The notes under the pieces: generated by a model
Told to the model about the DNA's origin: nothing
Databases searched by the model: none
What the model saw: only the letters and a program-made list of their open reading frames with translations
Assembly (NCBI RefSeq): GCF_000003855.2
Contig: NW_003101674.1
Location: 2,107,042-2,171,041 of the forward strand
Reading direction: 5' to 3'
Source: Blastomyces gilchristii SLH14081
Taxonomy: Eukaryota > Ascomycota > Eurotiomycetes > Onygenales > Ajellomycetaceae
DNA length: 64,000 nt
Part shown: positions 23,051-34,352 of the stretch, in pieces
Layout of the letters: every line of letters begins with the position of its first letter
Numbering within the stretch: the stretch's first letter is position 1
Position numbers and translations under genes: made by a program

Positions 23051-24273
23051 AGTTCATCTGTAGAATTACTGTTTTCTAATGTGAACTAGCTCTGTAATAA
23101 TTAGCATACTAAGCCTCGTGTGCTACAAAAACATTTTATGTATTAAACTGATTTTATATTTTCTAGCAGTTTCAGTATAATTAAAGATGAATTGTGTATT
23201 TAAATTATCAATTGCTGCTTGTATAACTACTTCATGATACATGTTATAAGTGTTTAAAAATGAATGAAAAAATGAAGATTGAGAAGATGTTGTAAGTAGG
23301 TGTTGAGTGATTACATTAACTGCTTACAAAGTTTATTTTTTTACAGCTCTGAGTAGAGTACAGAGTAAGTTACCCTGTAGATTTTTAATCAATCCGCTCT
23401 GTTTGACTACAAATTAAATGAATGTAATTGATGCATGTACATGGTAACACTAGTATAAAAACATCAAAAATACTCATTTGACTCAAATGTCACTATAGGC
23501 TACTATAACATTGCTAATTGAAAGCTATCCATCCCTGTTGTGGCTGAAGAAGGAAAGGAAATCTTAGATAACTCTCCCTCCTCTGCTGCCAAACCCACAC
23601 AAGTGATAGGGGATGTCGCGAACAGCGATACCACGGTTTGTATCTGTATGTACTCCCCCAGCGTTTGTCCTCGTGGCGCTGTATTCCTATCCAGCCTAGG
23701 GATAACCCTGGGCGCCTTGGACAGTGTACTCCGTAGGCTGCTCGTAAATGCACCGTCGCGGGTACCCCCAGGGATACTGTCAGTATGCATCAACTGAGCT
23801 CACCCTAGATGTGTTCCATTTCTTATACACAGCTAGAGCTCTTCTTGTCGCGTAAATATTTATTGTTAAAGATTTGAAAATACCCCATCGTGCGGAAATA
23901 CGCCAGGGGAATAATATATAGTTAATGTAGAGAATTAAATTTAATTTTAAAATTAGGAAACTGTCAGGCGTCAGAAAATACTTATGACAATAACACAAGA
24001 AAAAGAAAAAGAACTGCATAACTGGAAGCAAGAATAACTTGACAAGACTTGAGTGCATGTACAGCCGATGGGAGTGTAAAGGTGCACGCTGGTAGAAAGT
24101 CCACCTGCTAGGATGAAAGGGGAAATGGGGTATCTTTGGTGTGCGAGGACGTACCAAATTATACTATGGAGTGACAGAGGAAAGGAAAGGAGAGAAGAAA
24201 GCATAAAAGGACAACTACATTAAAAACTCAACAGGAAGGGGTCGTGAGGCACAGTCAGCCGAACTTAGTGTGT
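23051..24273. other. Island edge, no convincing gene
   Basis: Base composition rises to normal by about 23,500. CATTTGACTCAAATG at 23,475-23,489 is a perfect palindrome around a single base and lies in a sequence related, in inverted orientation, to the 42-bp repeats at 34,353-34,436. Overlapping frames on both strands at 23,503-23,797 (96 and 85 codons) match nothing I recognise. Confidence 0.4.
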
Positions 24274-25638
24274 TTATTCAAGGACGCTTAAGGCTCGGAA
24301 ACAGCGTTGGTGTTCATGGGGATCAGGGCGCCCCATTTGTCTTATAGCCACAAGTGAAATGGAAGCTAGATCCGAGATACGTTGTTGGGTGTTCATTTGG
24401 TAAAAATGGAAGTTCTGTAACGCAACAGTACGGGACTCCGAGCTTGGGATTTTGTTTTCAGCGTCGCTACATTCAGATGAATGGCGAGTGAGCTAAAGCT
24501 GCGTACACGGGAGACATTAATATGAAATTTTTAGGCTGTGATGGATATGTGGAAGGAATAAAGCGGAGGAGGAGTTATACTTACACACTATCCAAATTAG
24601 ATCGATGCTTCGGCTTATCTAGGCGGGCATATCGCCCCGCCGCAGTGTCATAAAGGGAAGGCTTAGAGTGAAGAATGTCGAGAAGATTGGTGGTCTGTGG
24701 GACATTGAGACCGCGAATGCTTCGCACGAAGTCCAAGGATCCATCACGATTCCTTTTCAGTCTAGATGGCCGCAGAAAGAGTTAGTGAAAAGGAAAGCGT
24801 GCGTTGGGATTGTCCTTATCAATGATGCCTACCCAGTCATTCCATAGCTGCTGGTGGAACACCGTCGCTGTATATCTGGTTTTTGATATTTGGCGCAAGA
24901 TGTCTTGTTCTCCTCCTGGATTTCGCAGCTGCAACATTTCTGTCTACGACGCTGTGATGCAGTGTTTTCGGATTCAGGTAGCCAGATGGTATGGCCTTTG
25001 GTGCATGTTACTTTATGCTGTCCATCTCTGAACATGACCATTGGGGAGGTAGCTTGATGTTCCGCGACATCCTGATTACTGTAATCACAGTCTTTGGATC
25101 GGGGCCTAATAGTGACGTATATTGGAGAAGCGGGGGACGCGGGTGCAGGGGTGCTAGGCTCCTTCTCGCGAGGATACCCCGTCTCAAAAATGGGTGATTT
25201 AAGGACAAGACTGTGCCTCCTGGTATGACGAGGGTAAATTGTTTCATATATAGGTGATTGGGGGTTGCCGTCTTTGTCGTCGGTCCGCGGGTATATAACC
25301 TTATAGACTGGAGAGAGGCAGGTATTGACATCCTTGGCGCTAATAGGATATATGGTCTTGTAAATGGGTGATATTAGTCCTTTGGATAGACTGCTAGATG
25401 TTGCTTTATCTCTTTCGGCTAAATTTGAAGTATCTATGGATATCCTCGGGGCACGCTGCTTGGACCGGCTTGGGGACGGCTTCCTCAATAGGGGCATGGA
25501 GTCCTCGTATGACTCGGAATCCGTCTCACTATACCCTATAATCGATGTTCCACTGGAGGATGAAGGGCTGGAGCGTCTTGATCGTTTATCATGACCCCAA
25601 AGCCGGTCCTTCCTCGGGGTGGCAGTTGCGACAGGCAT
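24274..25638 (-). CDS. Unrecognised protein with five SPIYxTIYP repeats and a Cys/His-rich segment
   Basis: Three exons on the minus strand: 25,638-24,833, 24,761-24,585 and 24,466-24,274, joined by phase-compatible introns with GT...AG ends (GTAGGC, GTAAGT donors; CTAAC branch in the first), giving 391 residues. The last acceptor could instead leave exon 3 starting at 24,442. I do not recognise the family. Residues 1-85 are Ser/Arg-rich and probably disordered. Five repeats of the form SP[IV][YF]xTxYPR start near residues 90, 109, 128, 148 and 171. A Cys/His-rich stretch follows (C212, H216, C235, C236, C238, C248, C260), containing CTKGHTIWLPESEN and possibly binding metal. The C-terminal exons are basic, then helical. 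An open 21-codon hydrophobic extension upstream (to 25,701) is probably not translated. Confidence 0.65.
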
Positions 25639-25737
25639 AGTGAATATGGTAAAAGGCTGATAGAAGCAAAAGTGGACAGAAATTATAACTATGAGAACCA
25701 ACTCAAGATATGTATTGAGACGTGGGATGTAAGAGTA

Positions 25738-25872
25738 TTAATCGATTGAATTGATGTCTAAAACAATGTCTTGATCGAGGGCATCCAACGCCAAGTTATC
25801 CTCCGCTTTCATCCCTAGCATAGCAAAATGAGATCGCTTCTTTCCAGAGTTCTCCGGATCAAAATTCGACAT
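25738..25872 (-). CDS. Small ORF, 44 codons, upstream of the SPIY-repeat gene
   Basis: An ATG-started frame encodes a 44-residue acidic peptide (begins MSNFDPENSGKKRSHF, ends DIVLDINSID). It lies 99 bp upstream of the SPIY-repeat start on the same strand. It could be an upstream ORF in that gene's leader, an alternative first exon, or a small independent gene. No family was recognised. The composition is protein-like rather than random, but the length alone is weak evidence. Confidence 0.3.
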   Translation of the reverse strand: MSNFDPENSGKKRSHFAMLGMKAEDNLALDALDQDIVLDINSID

Positions 25873-26092
25873 GGCGTCTAAATCAGATGTTTAAAATTGA
25901 AAAAGGAGCCATAATTAGCAAAATGGCTGACATTACTCCAAATCAGAATAGATTGTTTCATACCACTGCTTGATTGCACCGTTGGACAGGACATGAAGGA
26001 AAATTCCACAACTCCGGTAGCGGTTGATGAAACCGACGCTGTAGCTGTGTGATTTCATCCAAACTCCATTGAACCAGAGAGCAAAGATAGTC

Positions 26093-26207
26093 CAGGGGGT
26101 GTTTGATAAATTAGGTATATAGAGCAACAGAGCTGCTCAGGGGTTTTTGATAAAACACCCCTTGATGCTGCGGCTAGTTAATAGCCGCGCAGTTGGAAAC
26201 ACCTAAA
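26093..26207. mobile_element. Short hAT-like MITE, 115 bp, with 8-bp TSD
   Basis: The left end is CAGGGGGTGTTTGATAAA and the right end, reverse complemented, starts CTTTAGGTGTTT. The element is flanked by the exact 8-bp repeat AGATAGTC at 26,085-26,092 and 26,208-26,215. Inside is a second inverted pair: 26,093-26,110 against 26,147-26,164 (CAAGGGGTGTTTTATCAA on the other strand). GCGGCT...AGCCGC forms a small hairpin near 26,169-26,187. A CAGGG start and 8-bp duplication fit the hAT superfamily. It lies between the SPIY-repeat gene and the MFS gene. Confidence 0.55.
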
Positions 26208-27047
26208 GAGATAGTCCTTTTTCTAAAAAGATAAATTAAATGAGATAGCCCGGTTTCCAGCCAGCCAAACAACTGAAACGACTGCAGTTGAAACAGGAGC
26301 GTGGTGTGTATGGGTCTCATTTGGCGCTGGGCGCCAAAACACACCTGATCCATAAATAGAATCCAACGACTGGTCTGCAACCCTCCCCAAGATGGTTTGT
26401 GGGGTAGTGATTCAGATAAAATGTCTTTTGAGAGAATGGTTGGGCCTCTGCTCTCCCAAGCCAGCAGGAGGCAATAGTCAACATCAACATTCACCGAATG
26501 GACGTGAGAACGAGTGAGGTCTGGATGGAGAAGAATCGCTTTGTGGCAATAACCAAGCGGACTAATATTTATCCGGAGAATTTGTGTCTTTTAGCTGAGT
26601 AAGCGGCCATGATAGATGGCTTGGCGTTGGACGTCATTTCTCATTTCTTCGAATGTGAGCAACGAGTCCCGGAAACAAGTCGGACTCATTAACTTTGTAA
26701 AACTGCTGCGCAAGATAAAAACGGCCCTGGTAGTATATATGCCATGTTGAGTTTATTGTCTTCAAGCTCCCTGTATCGACAGCTAGACCAGTTCCCTCCT
26801 ACTGGACTAGATATTTCCCTAGATAGCAGCTAAGAACCAAATCTCACAAGACAACCACTGGACTTTCCGCAGTGAGGGACGCCGAATGAGGGCAGTTCAG
26901 GCGTCCCAGGAGGCTGCTTGGATTGGTAGCCGAAAATCTGACTGTTTCTCAATCGAACTTAGATGTCAGCGGGCCGGTGTTTAGGCTCTACGTGCACTCT
27001 AATCATCAGTACATCTAGTTATACCAGATCAGGCACTACGCCGGACA

Positions 27048-29278
27048 ATGTCGCTGAATAGAGTGACTTCCCTTGAATCGTGGGAATCCCACCCCTCTTC
27101 ATTCCGCCAGCAGGAGAGGTTCGTCCTAGAGCATGCGGACGACCATGTCTCCCCTAAAGAAGGGGAGGGCTACGATTCAGTTATCGATTCGAGCACCCAG
27201 CTCACACCTGTAGTTTCCGGGCCGCAGCAAAATACAGTTATGCGAAAACTAAGTTTTAACCCAGCTGCTGGGCCATCATGGACACATGCGTGCATTGATG
27301 ACGAAGATGATCAAGCGTGTCGGCGAAGCCAGCACTCGATATCTGATGAGGACAGTGCTTTGATTCCGAGCGATGACGGCTGGGAGCCGGACACTTTAGC
27401 TGCTTTTGAAGTGCCGAAGGGGAAACGCGTCGGTAAGTTATTTCCTTGCGGCTTTTATATTAGCATTTACTCCTTGAATGCTAGTGTCTCTATCACCCAA
27501 AAGACAGGCTAACAAGTGGATATAACCGATAGCCCAAGTATTTGTGGCTGTAGTGTATTGTGTTCTGTCAGCTGGTGTAATATTTGGGTATGCCGCTCTG
27601 AAGCCAATTCTCATGGAGGAGGGCGTATATAGAAATCGATGTACCGAAAAAGAGATTGAAAGAGGTGAACGACTCTGCTACAATCAAGATCTCAGGTTGG
27701 TCAATTCTCAGCTTCCTGAATTTCTAGCATAAAATACTGACTCCTTTGAGGTTAAATTTCATGTTTACTCTTGCGGCGGTTGCAACGAACATCTGTGCTC
27801 TTCCTGCGGGTAGTATCGTCGATATGTTTGGCCCACGTTTCAGCGGGAGTATTGGTAGCATCTTTATCGCATCTGGATCTCTTTGTCTTGCTCTAGCCTC
27901 TCTCCTGCCATTCGATACATATATTGCCGGATATTTTCTTCTGGCTATTGGCGGTCCATTCGTGTTCATATCCGCATTCCAGTTATCCAACACGTTCCCA
28001 GCACACTCCGGTCTTGTGTTAGCGACGCTCACGGGCGCCTTTGATTCATCAAGCGCCCTTTTCTTGGTTTTCCGTATTGTTCATGGAGGATTCTTCACAC
28101 TGCGCAACCTTTTTCTTCTTTACCTTATTGTTCCTGGGTTTATCTTCATCTCTCAGATTCTACTTATGCCATCGACCTCTTACAAAACAGCCGGCGAGCT
28201 GGTACAGCAAGCCGAAGATCTTATGGCCGAAAGTTCAGAGGAGAACGTCCCTGTCACCCCAGAGCAGGAGCGACAGCTCGAAAGCCGCGTCACAGAGCGT
28301 AGAAATAAAATATCAAACATCCAAGACCTTCTAGGCGCCCACGAACAACCGAAAACTACCCCAACTCCTTCAGGTCCTCCACAAGCCCCATACCCACCAC
28401 CCGACGCCCGCAAACCAGACAGTATCTGGGGCGTCCTACACACGGCCTCAGCCCTCCAGCAAATCCGCTCCCCTTACTTCATCCTCATGACCGTCTTCAC
28501 CGTCCTCCAAATGCTGCGCGTAAACTACTTCATCGCCACCATACGCCTACAGTACGAATACCTCCTCTCCTCCCCTCAGCTCGCAAAACACATAAACGAC
28601 CTCTTCGACATCTTCCTTCCAGCCGCGGGTATCGTCGCCATCCCATTCGTCGGCTTAATCCTCGATAGAACGAGTACCATCACAATCCTAGCCACGCTCG
28701 TCGGCTGCTCAACCCTCATCGGCATCCTAGGTTGTATCCCTCACAGCCTGTCCGCAGGGTACGCGAATATCGTTCTTTTCACTCTCTACAGACCCTTCTA
28801 CTACGCCTCCGTATCCGACTTTGCGGCCAAGGTCTTTGGCTTCCAGACTTTTGCCAAGGTATACGGGCTCATGGTATGTGTTGCCGGGATGGGGAATTTT
28901 CTGCAGGTACCGCTGGATGTGTTGATGATGAAATTATTTCGGCGGAATCCGATTCCGGTAAATATTTTGCTGACGATTATGGTGTCTATGGCCGGGGCGT
29001 TGTTGGTTTTGGTTGTGGGATGGCCGGGGAGGGAGCGGACGGAGATTGTTGATGTTGTTGTTGTTGAGAATGGGGAGATAGGAGAGGGCTGTGGTGCTCA
29101 CAGTATTAATGATAATGCTTTACGGAAGCATAGGTCAGGGAGAGAGATTCGGGACTATGCTTATTATCGTGACGGTGATGATGGTGAGTGGGGCGAGAGG
29201 AATCGACTGATTGTAAGTGATCATCAGGAGGGCGACAAGGGCTCTGCGCGTGCGTATGGGGCTATAAGGGATGAGTAA
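27048..29278 (+). CDS. fmp42: MFS transporter, Fmp42/SLC43-like
   Basis: Three exons (27,048-27,432; 27,533-27,695; 27,751-29,278) with introns of 100 and 55 bp, the second containing a TACTGAC branch site, give 691 residues. A hydrophilic N-terminal tail of about 125 residues precedes the first membrane span (QVFVAVVYCVLSAGVIFGYAA). The N-terminal half continues with FMFTLAAVATNICALPAGSI and the G-x-x-x-D-x-x-G-P/R-type loop DMFGPR. A long cytoplasmic loop rich in Glu and Pro separates it from the second six-helix bundle. This is the layout of fungal Fmp42, related to human SLC43 amino-acid transporters. The substrate is not established from sequence; amino acids are the family-based guess. 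It is convergent with the amidase gene. Confidence 0.88.
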
Positions 29279-29795
29279 TTCTATTTAATTCTGCATTTAT
29301 CAAGGGCTTGAATGATCTGGAGTTTCTGGTCTTGTTTATTATGAGGAGAGGATATGCACCTCCCAGTGGCAGCTTGGAGATTTAGTTATGGTCATGTTGC
29401 TTCCTGTCCAATACCGCTAAACATATGTATACTATAAATAGAAGAATATTTAAATATGTGTACGTCTATATATGTAAGATGGTTGCTTGAAAATATATCA
29501 AGCCTGGCTACTCTTCACTGTTAAAGTGGAAATTTTAAATTCTTTTATTTATGTATATTTCTCTAGCTATTGCTAAAGGAAACGAAGATACCACAATTGA
29601 AATTGTAGCAGTCGTCAAGATATGTAGAGTTGTGAGTATCTCACAAAGCACGAGCATAGCCCGAGAAACGCGAGTAGTATATGTATGCATGCACTGAATG
29701 AATCGCTCAGCTCATAAAAGGGAATAAAACATTACCTACCGAAAAAACCCACCTAATCACTGACTCACTCACTTAAGAAGCCATCAACCAATTGG
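29279..29795. other. Intergenic, between convergent genes
   Basis: 517 bp between the stop codons of the MFS transporter and the amidase. AT-rich, presumably two 3' UTRs and terminators. No further feature was seen. Confidence 0.5.
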
Positions 29796-31829
29796 TCAAT
29801 TAATCTCTAACAGGTGATACTTTCCCCCCTCCCCGCGCGGCCCCTCATAGTCGTCTAACGCCGTCTCTACCGCCTCCATGAACCCCAAAACCTTCTCCTC
29901 CTCCCATCTCCGCCCAACAATCTGCACCGCGGTAGGCAGCCCGTGCATCTTCTCCGAATCATAATGCTTCCACGCGCCCCGTGCAACCGCATTATCCGCC
30001 CCGGCCACCTTCAACACGCGCTTATACGCATTTCGCTTCTGGCTGGCAGTCTTCGTCGGCGACGGCTCGATGGCGTCCGCGATTGCATCCACGCGGCTTA
30101 CGGGTAGCACGCCGCAGGAGTAATCAAGCAGGTTCCAGAGGAAGGTGTATCCACAGGAGGAGACGGCGTCTTTCATTGCACCGTGAGGTAGGGCGGGCGT
30201 CGCGTTGACGGGACACAGGATGAAGTCGTAGTTTTGCTCTGGCGAGCTCCACCAGTTGTGCCAGGTGGCGCGGAAGGCTTCGCGCTGGGCGACGAGTTTC
30301 CATTGCTCGGCGCTGGATTTGTGGCAGAAGTCCTTGATTAGGTAGGCCCAGGTGCTGTCGCGTTTGATGTAGCGGACGTAGAGGTAGTAGAGATAGCGGA
30401 GGGGGCGGGGTAGGTTGGCGTATTTGGATAGTTGGGCGGCGCCGGGGTCGGTAGATTCACCGGCTAGGAAGTGGGAGTTAAAGGTCACGCAGCCGTCGGA
30501 GTTTAGGAGGAGGGCAGCGAGGCGGAGGCCGATGAGCGGGTTGGCGGTTGGTGGTGGTGTGATGTTGATGAGGGTGTGGCCAGCAGCGGCGAGAGCTGAG
30601 GCCGCAGTGTCGATGGCGTGTGCGATGGCAGGTGTGGGTGGGACGACTCCTGTCTCCGTTGTTAATACTGCAATTCAAATAGGTTTGCTTGTAGTCTTCA
30701 TTATTGGGACAATACCGTCAGACTTCATAACTCCAATTTTCAACTTCTTTGATCTCGCATCCTGCTCCATCTCGTCTCTCCACGAAATTGGATGGACAGA
30801 ATGATCATATTTCCACGGCTGCATACCGATGATTGCACGGGTAAAATATGTCAAATCATTCAACGTTCGTGCCATTGGACTGAAGACACTTGGGACGCCT
30901 TCCTGTCCTGCCATGCTAGTGTTGATGCCAGCCTTTGGCCATCGGCCAGTGCTGCAGCGAAGGGAGTATATTCCACTCCATGCTGCAGGTACGCGGACAG
31001 ATCCAGCAACGTCGGAACCAATGCCTACCCGTCCACCCAATGCGAGCAGCGCAGCTTCACCTCCAGTAGAGCCACCGGGGGAGTACTGAGGGACATGTGG
31101 GTTTAAACAAGGGCCCCATACGGGATTGTCAGATTCAAAGGACAATAACGTAACTGGCAAATTAGTTTTTGCATATGGAATTGCACCTAGAAAGAACGTT
31201 AGCTTGGAAAATCAATCTTATCAACACCTGTCTCTCTTTCATGCTGAGAAAGGGTGATGAGCACGACAGGTCAATAGCTTCATGGAAAGGGAGCTCTTGA
31301 GATAAAAAATAAAGGTAAAAATAAAAAATAAAAACAAAGGGTACAAGAACTATTACGTACCCGCATCCTTCAACAATCGTACAACCCCTCCATCCTCTTG
31401 ATATGGCTTGTTCGCCAGCTTAGCATAGCCCAAGCTGATATCAAATCCTTTCACCTGCAACGAATCCTTCAATGAGACAGGAATACCGGCCAAGGGGCCC
31501 TTCGGGTTTATCTCCGATTTCGCCCATTCCTCAGCTTCTGGCAGCAGCAATTCCGTTATGCAGTTTGTCTTCTGCTGGGCCTTTACGGCGACTTTGCCGT
31601 AAGTTTGTAGAAGCTGGATGGGCGACACGAGACCTTTGTGCACATCTTGGACCAACTCCTCAATGGGCTTATCGATGACGGATTTGTCAAAGGCGGTGAA
31701 TGCGGAGTGGTAGGAGGAGGGTAGACTGGCTATGCGCTGTGCGCGTTGCTGTCTTTTAAAGGTTCTAGTGGAATATGAAGAGGGCTTGCGGTTAGCTAGT
31801 AGCTTAAGCGGAGATGTGACTAATTGCAT
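29796..31829 (-). CDS. Amidase signature enzyme (acetamidase-like)
   Basis: Exons 31,829-31,361, 31,186-30,716 and 30,667-29,796, with introns of 174 and 48 bp, encode 603 residues. The 48-bp intron is a multiple of three but contains an in-frame TGA, so it must be spliced. The amidase catalytic triad is complete: Lys121 in PVSLKDS, cis-Ser196 in SPGGSTGGE and nucleophile Ser219 in DVAGSVRVPA, with spacings of 75 and 23 residues as expected. Such enzymes hydrolyse amides to carboxylate and ammonia; fungal acetamidases let cells use amides as nitrogen or carbon source. The exact substrate cannot be read. The start is the first in-frame ATG; the frame stays open upstream without an ATG. Residues 1-25 are basic, so organelle import cannot be excluded. 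Confidence 0.88.
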
Positions 31830-32803
31830 GCGTGCGGGGTAGCTAGTACCTAATCCGGCGCTGTTGGAAATATTCAAAGGGGGCCAACATGGCTGCTGTG
31901 TGCAAGGAGGTTATATACTATAAAACCGTACGAGGGGGAGGTCGGCTCGAAATTTATAGAGAGAAGTGGGGAAGTCGTAGGATAAACGGGTTCCTTCGGA
32001 GACGCAGGTCTATTTGTAGTCGGCGGCTATTTAGTTTAGGGCGGCTACCTCCGCACCGTGTCCCGTGATCGGCTAAGCTCCACCGCCGGTTGGACAGCAT
32101 TGCCGAGAACGGCGGTTCCCCCGCATTTCGAACTACGCTAGCCACATAAGCAATCCCGTTTTTCTTTTCACCGACGATCTTGATATCCTACAACAGCCGG
32201 GCTATGGCCTTGCTCACCCACGGTGGTTACTCACCCACGGTGGTTAGATCAAGCTAGCATGTCCGGCCGCTATATTCGGGTGATGTTCATGTGATATCCA
32301 GTGACCTACTGGAATACCACCTGCACAACAGTCTGTGCAGGTGCAAGAGGTATGCACACTGTGAAATATTTTCAAATGATTGATGGAAATTTGTTCTGAA
32401 CACAGGCAGAATAGTTAGAAAATGGAGGTTGTCATCACAGTGTTGATTGAACATTGTGTGGTTTTCTGCATCCATCCAAGATGTCTTATTCAGGATGGAG
32501 CAATCTCTTGATGCATTCAATGACATTTCCATTGATATTGATTGACAAATATGACAATGAGGAAAACATGAGAGCTGTTGTCAACAGCACTGAACAAAAA
32601 TATAAATAGACACTTGCTGTCTATGACAGATGTGCCTTCTACAAAGTGACTTTATCCCTGTCTGCATTTTACTCACAGGGAGAATAGGTTCCGTGAGCAA
32701 CATCCCTGGGCCACCTCACTGCCTTGACATACGCGGCTTCAAGGCCTTTCTGGAGTTCGTGACAAGGGGTATTAAAGGTCAAATATTCGATAAACCTATC
32801 CCC
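31830..32803. other. Amidase upstream region, no gene seen
   Basis: Contains the amidase promoter and a more AT-rich stretch from about 32,280 to 32,640 that resembles degraded repeat DNA. A tandem 17-bp motif is listed separately. Short frames on both strands have no recognisable product. Confidence 0.4.
32213..32246. promoter_or_regulatory. Exact tandem 17-bp repeat with CCACGGTGG core
   Basis: CTCACCCACGGTGGTTA occurs twice with no spacer (32,213-32,229 and 32,230-32,246), about 385 bp upstream of the amidase start. Each copy has the 9-bp dyad CCAC-G-GTGG. Tandem dyads at promoter distance suggest a transcription-factor site; the factor is unknown and the role is inferred. Confidence 0.4.
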
Positions 32804-33266
32804 GATACAGTAGATGGCATGGTCTCCATATTTCTCGGCTTGCTCGAATACTTCCAAGGAATTATATTTCTCACCACTAACCAACTCACCACATTGGACC
32901 CCGCGATGCAGAGCTGGATCCACTTTGATCTCAAGTACACTGAATTGAGCAAGCAAGCTGTAACCAGAGTCTGGATGACATTCTTAAACTGGGCTGGTAC
33001 TGAGATCTCAGATGAAGAGCTGGAGAAACTGCTGCAGAGGAGTTTCAATGGATGGCAGGTGAGGGATTGAGTCCCATTCTCTCTCAATTGGTATTACTAA
33101 CCAAGCTAAAACCTAGATAAAAAACATTGTTGGAGTTGCGCGTGCGCTAGCCGGGAAAGGAGCAGTCACCTTTGACCACATCAAAGACACCCGTGCCTAC
33201 CTTGAAGAATTTGATTGCAACTGCACTGGTCCAGGTGGAGCAGAAAACATGAACTCATATACATGA
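32804..33266 (+). pseudogene. AAA-ATPase C-terminal fragment
   Basis: Two exons (32,804-33,058 and 33,117-33,266) joined by a 58-bp intron with a TACTAAC branch site encode part of the fungal AAA domain: MVSIFLGLLEYFQGIIFLTTN, LDPAMQSWIHFDLKYTEL, then NGWQ-IKNIVGVARAL and TFDHIK. These match the sensor-1 (FLTTN), arginine-finger (normally FxSRIH; here MQSWIH, Arg lost) and C-terminal lid parts of the large fungal family of BCS1-like/uncharacterised AAA proteins. Walker A and B are absent upstream, and the frame before 32,800 no longer matches the family. It is therefore a truncated relic rather than a working ATPase. Confidence 0.7.
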
Positions 33267-34352
33267 GCCCACACAGTCACCCAGTGGCATTCCAGGATGT
33301 ATAGATGGGATGCATTTGTCCCCTAGGCCGGCAGGAGGCTTCCATGTTCGGGGATTTTTTCATCTAATATGGCATGATGAGCGTTGGCAAGAGATGAATT
33401 TGTTCTTTCTCATATTTCTCTCTCAGTAACCATATCTAATCGCGTTCTCCATCCAGTGCAAAGCTTGATTGTCATCCTTTTGCGCTTTCGTCATTGGACA
33501 GTTAAACAATCTATGAAAGTCACTTTTTTAAATCCCAATTCTAGCCGCACGTCAACGGAGGACATTTTGTGAATGTCACAAGAATTTTCCCTATTGTAGG
33601 TACCGTTTCTCTCTCTCCGAGCTGGCTCTATGCCCGGGCTGGCTAATACATAATCCTTGAGCCAGTCCCTATCTCATTAGCCAGCAAATCCTAGGCCTTG
33701 CGGTTGCTCCCACTTGTTTTAATAGGAGTAGTAGCGTAGACCAGAATCTGAAGGCATATAAGGCTTGTCTTCCTCCCACTTTGCTTCTATCACTCTATGT
33801 TCTCTTTCTCCTCATAAAGGTCGCCCCAGCTTTGTAATTTACCCGACGTCACACTTCCATCATGAGTAACCGGATAGCACGAACTCGTAAGATCAAGGAA
33901 ACAGAGACTGGCTCAGTGGACAGTAGAGGTGGTAGTGGGACGATGGATACAGAAAAAATGATAGTATTGACCTGGGAAAACAAAATGGCTTCGAAGGTCC
34001 AGCACTCTGGAGATCAGCAGCAGGTAGACTCTACTAGCTCAACAAGACCCTTGCGACACAGCTTTGGGAATCGGCAGCTCATATCACGCTCTCGAAACTT
34101 GTACCGGATTTGGAGAAGCCATACACTGCATCAAATCCAAGTCGGATCAACCCTTTGACCATAATCCTCTCTTTGATTAAATATACCAGCATCTGTTCCC
34201 AGCGAGCTATCTTCGACGCAGATGCCATACATCATAACTAAATTCTACAGTTCCATTTTGAAGGTGCTGTTGCCTTCTTGCCAAATGATCTAGTTAAAGA
34301 TTTGATATTATTAATCAATTTTTCTATCACATAGTTACTACGGGCAGCCTAT
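33267..34352. other. Intergenic, no convincing gene
   Basis: A 98-codon frame at 33,862-34,158 (starts MSNRIARTRK) has an ATG after a pyrimidine-rich leader but matches nothing I know and has no clear splice continuation. I leave it as an unsupported ORF. The rest shows no structure. Confidence 0.35.

Noticed and set aside
28041..29052. Plus- and minus-strand frames of 87-106 codons inside the MFS gene
   Set aside because: They are shadows of the third exon in other frames.
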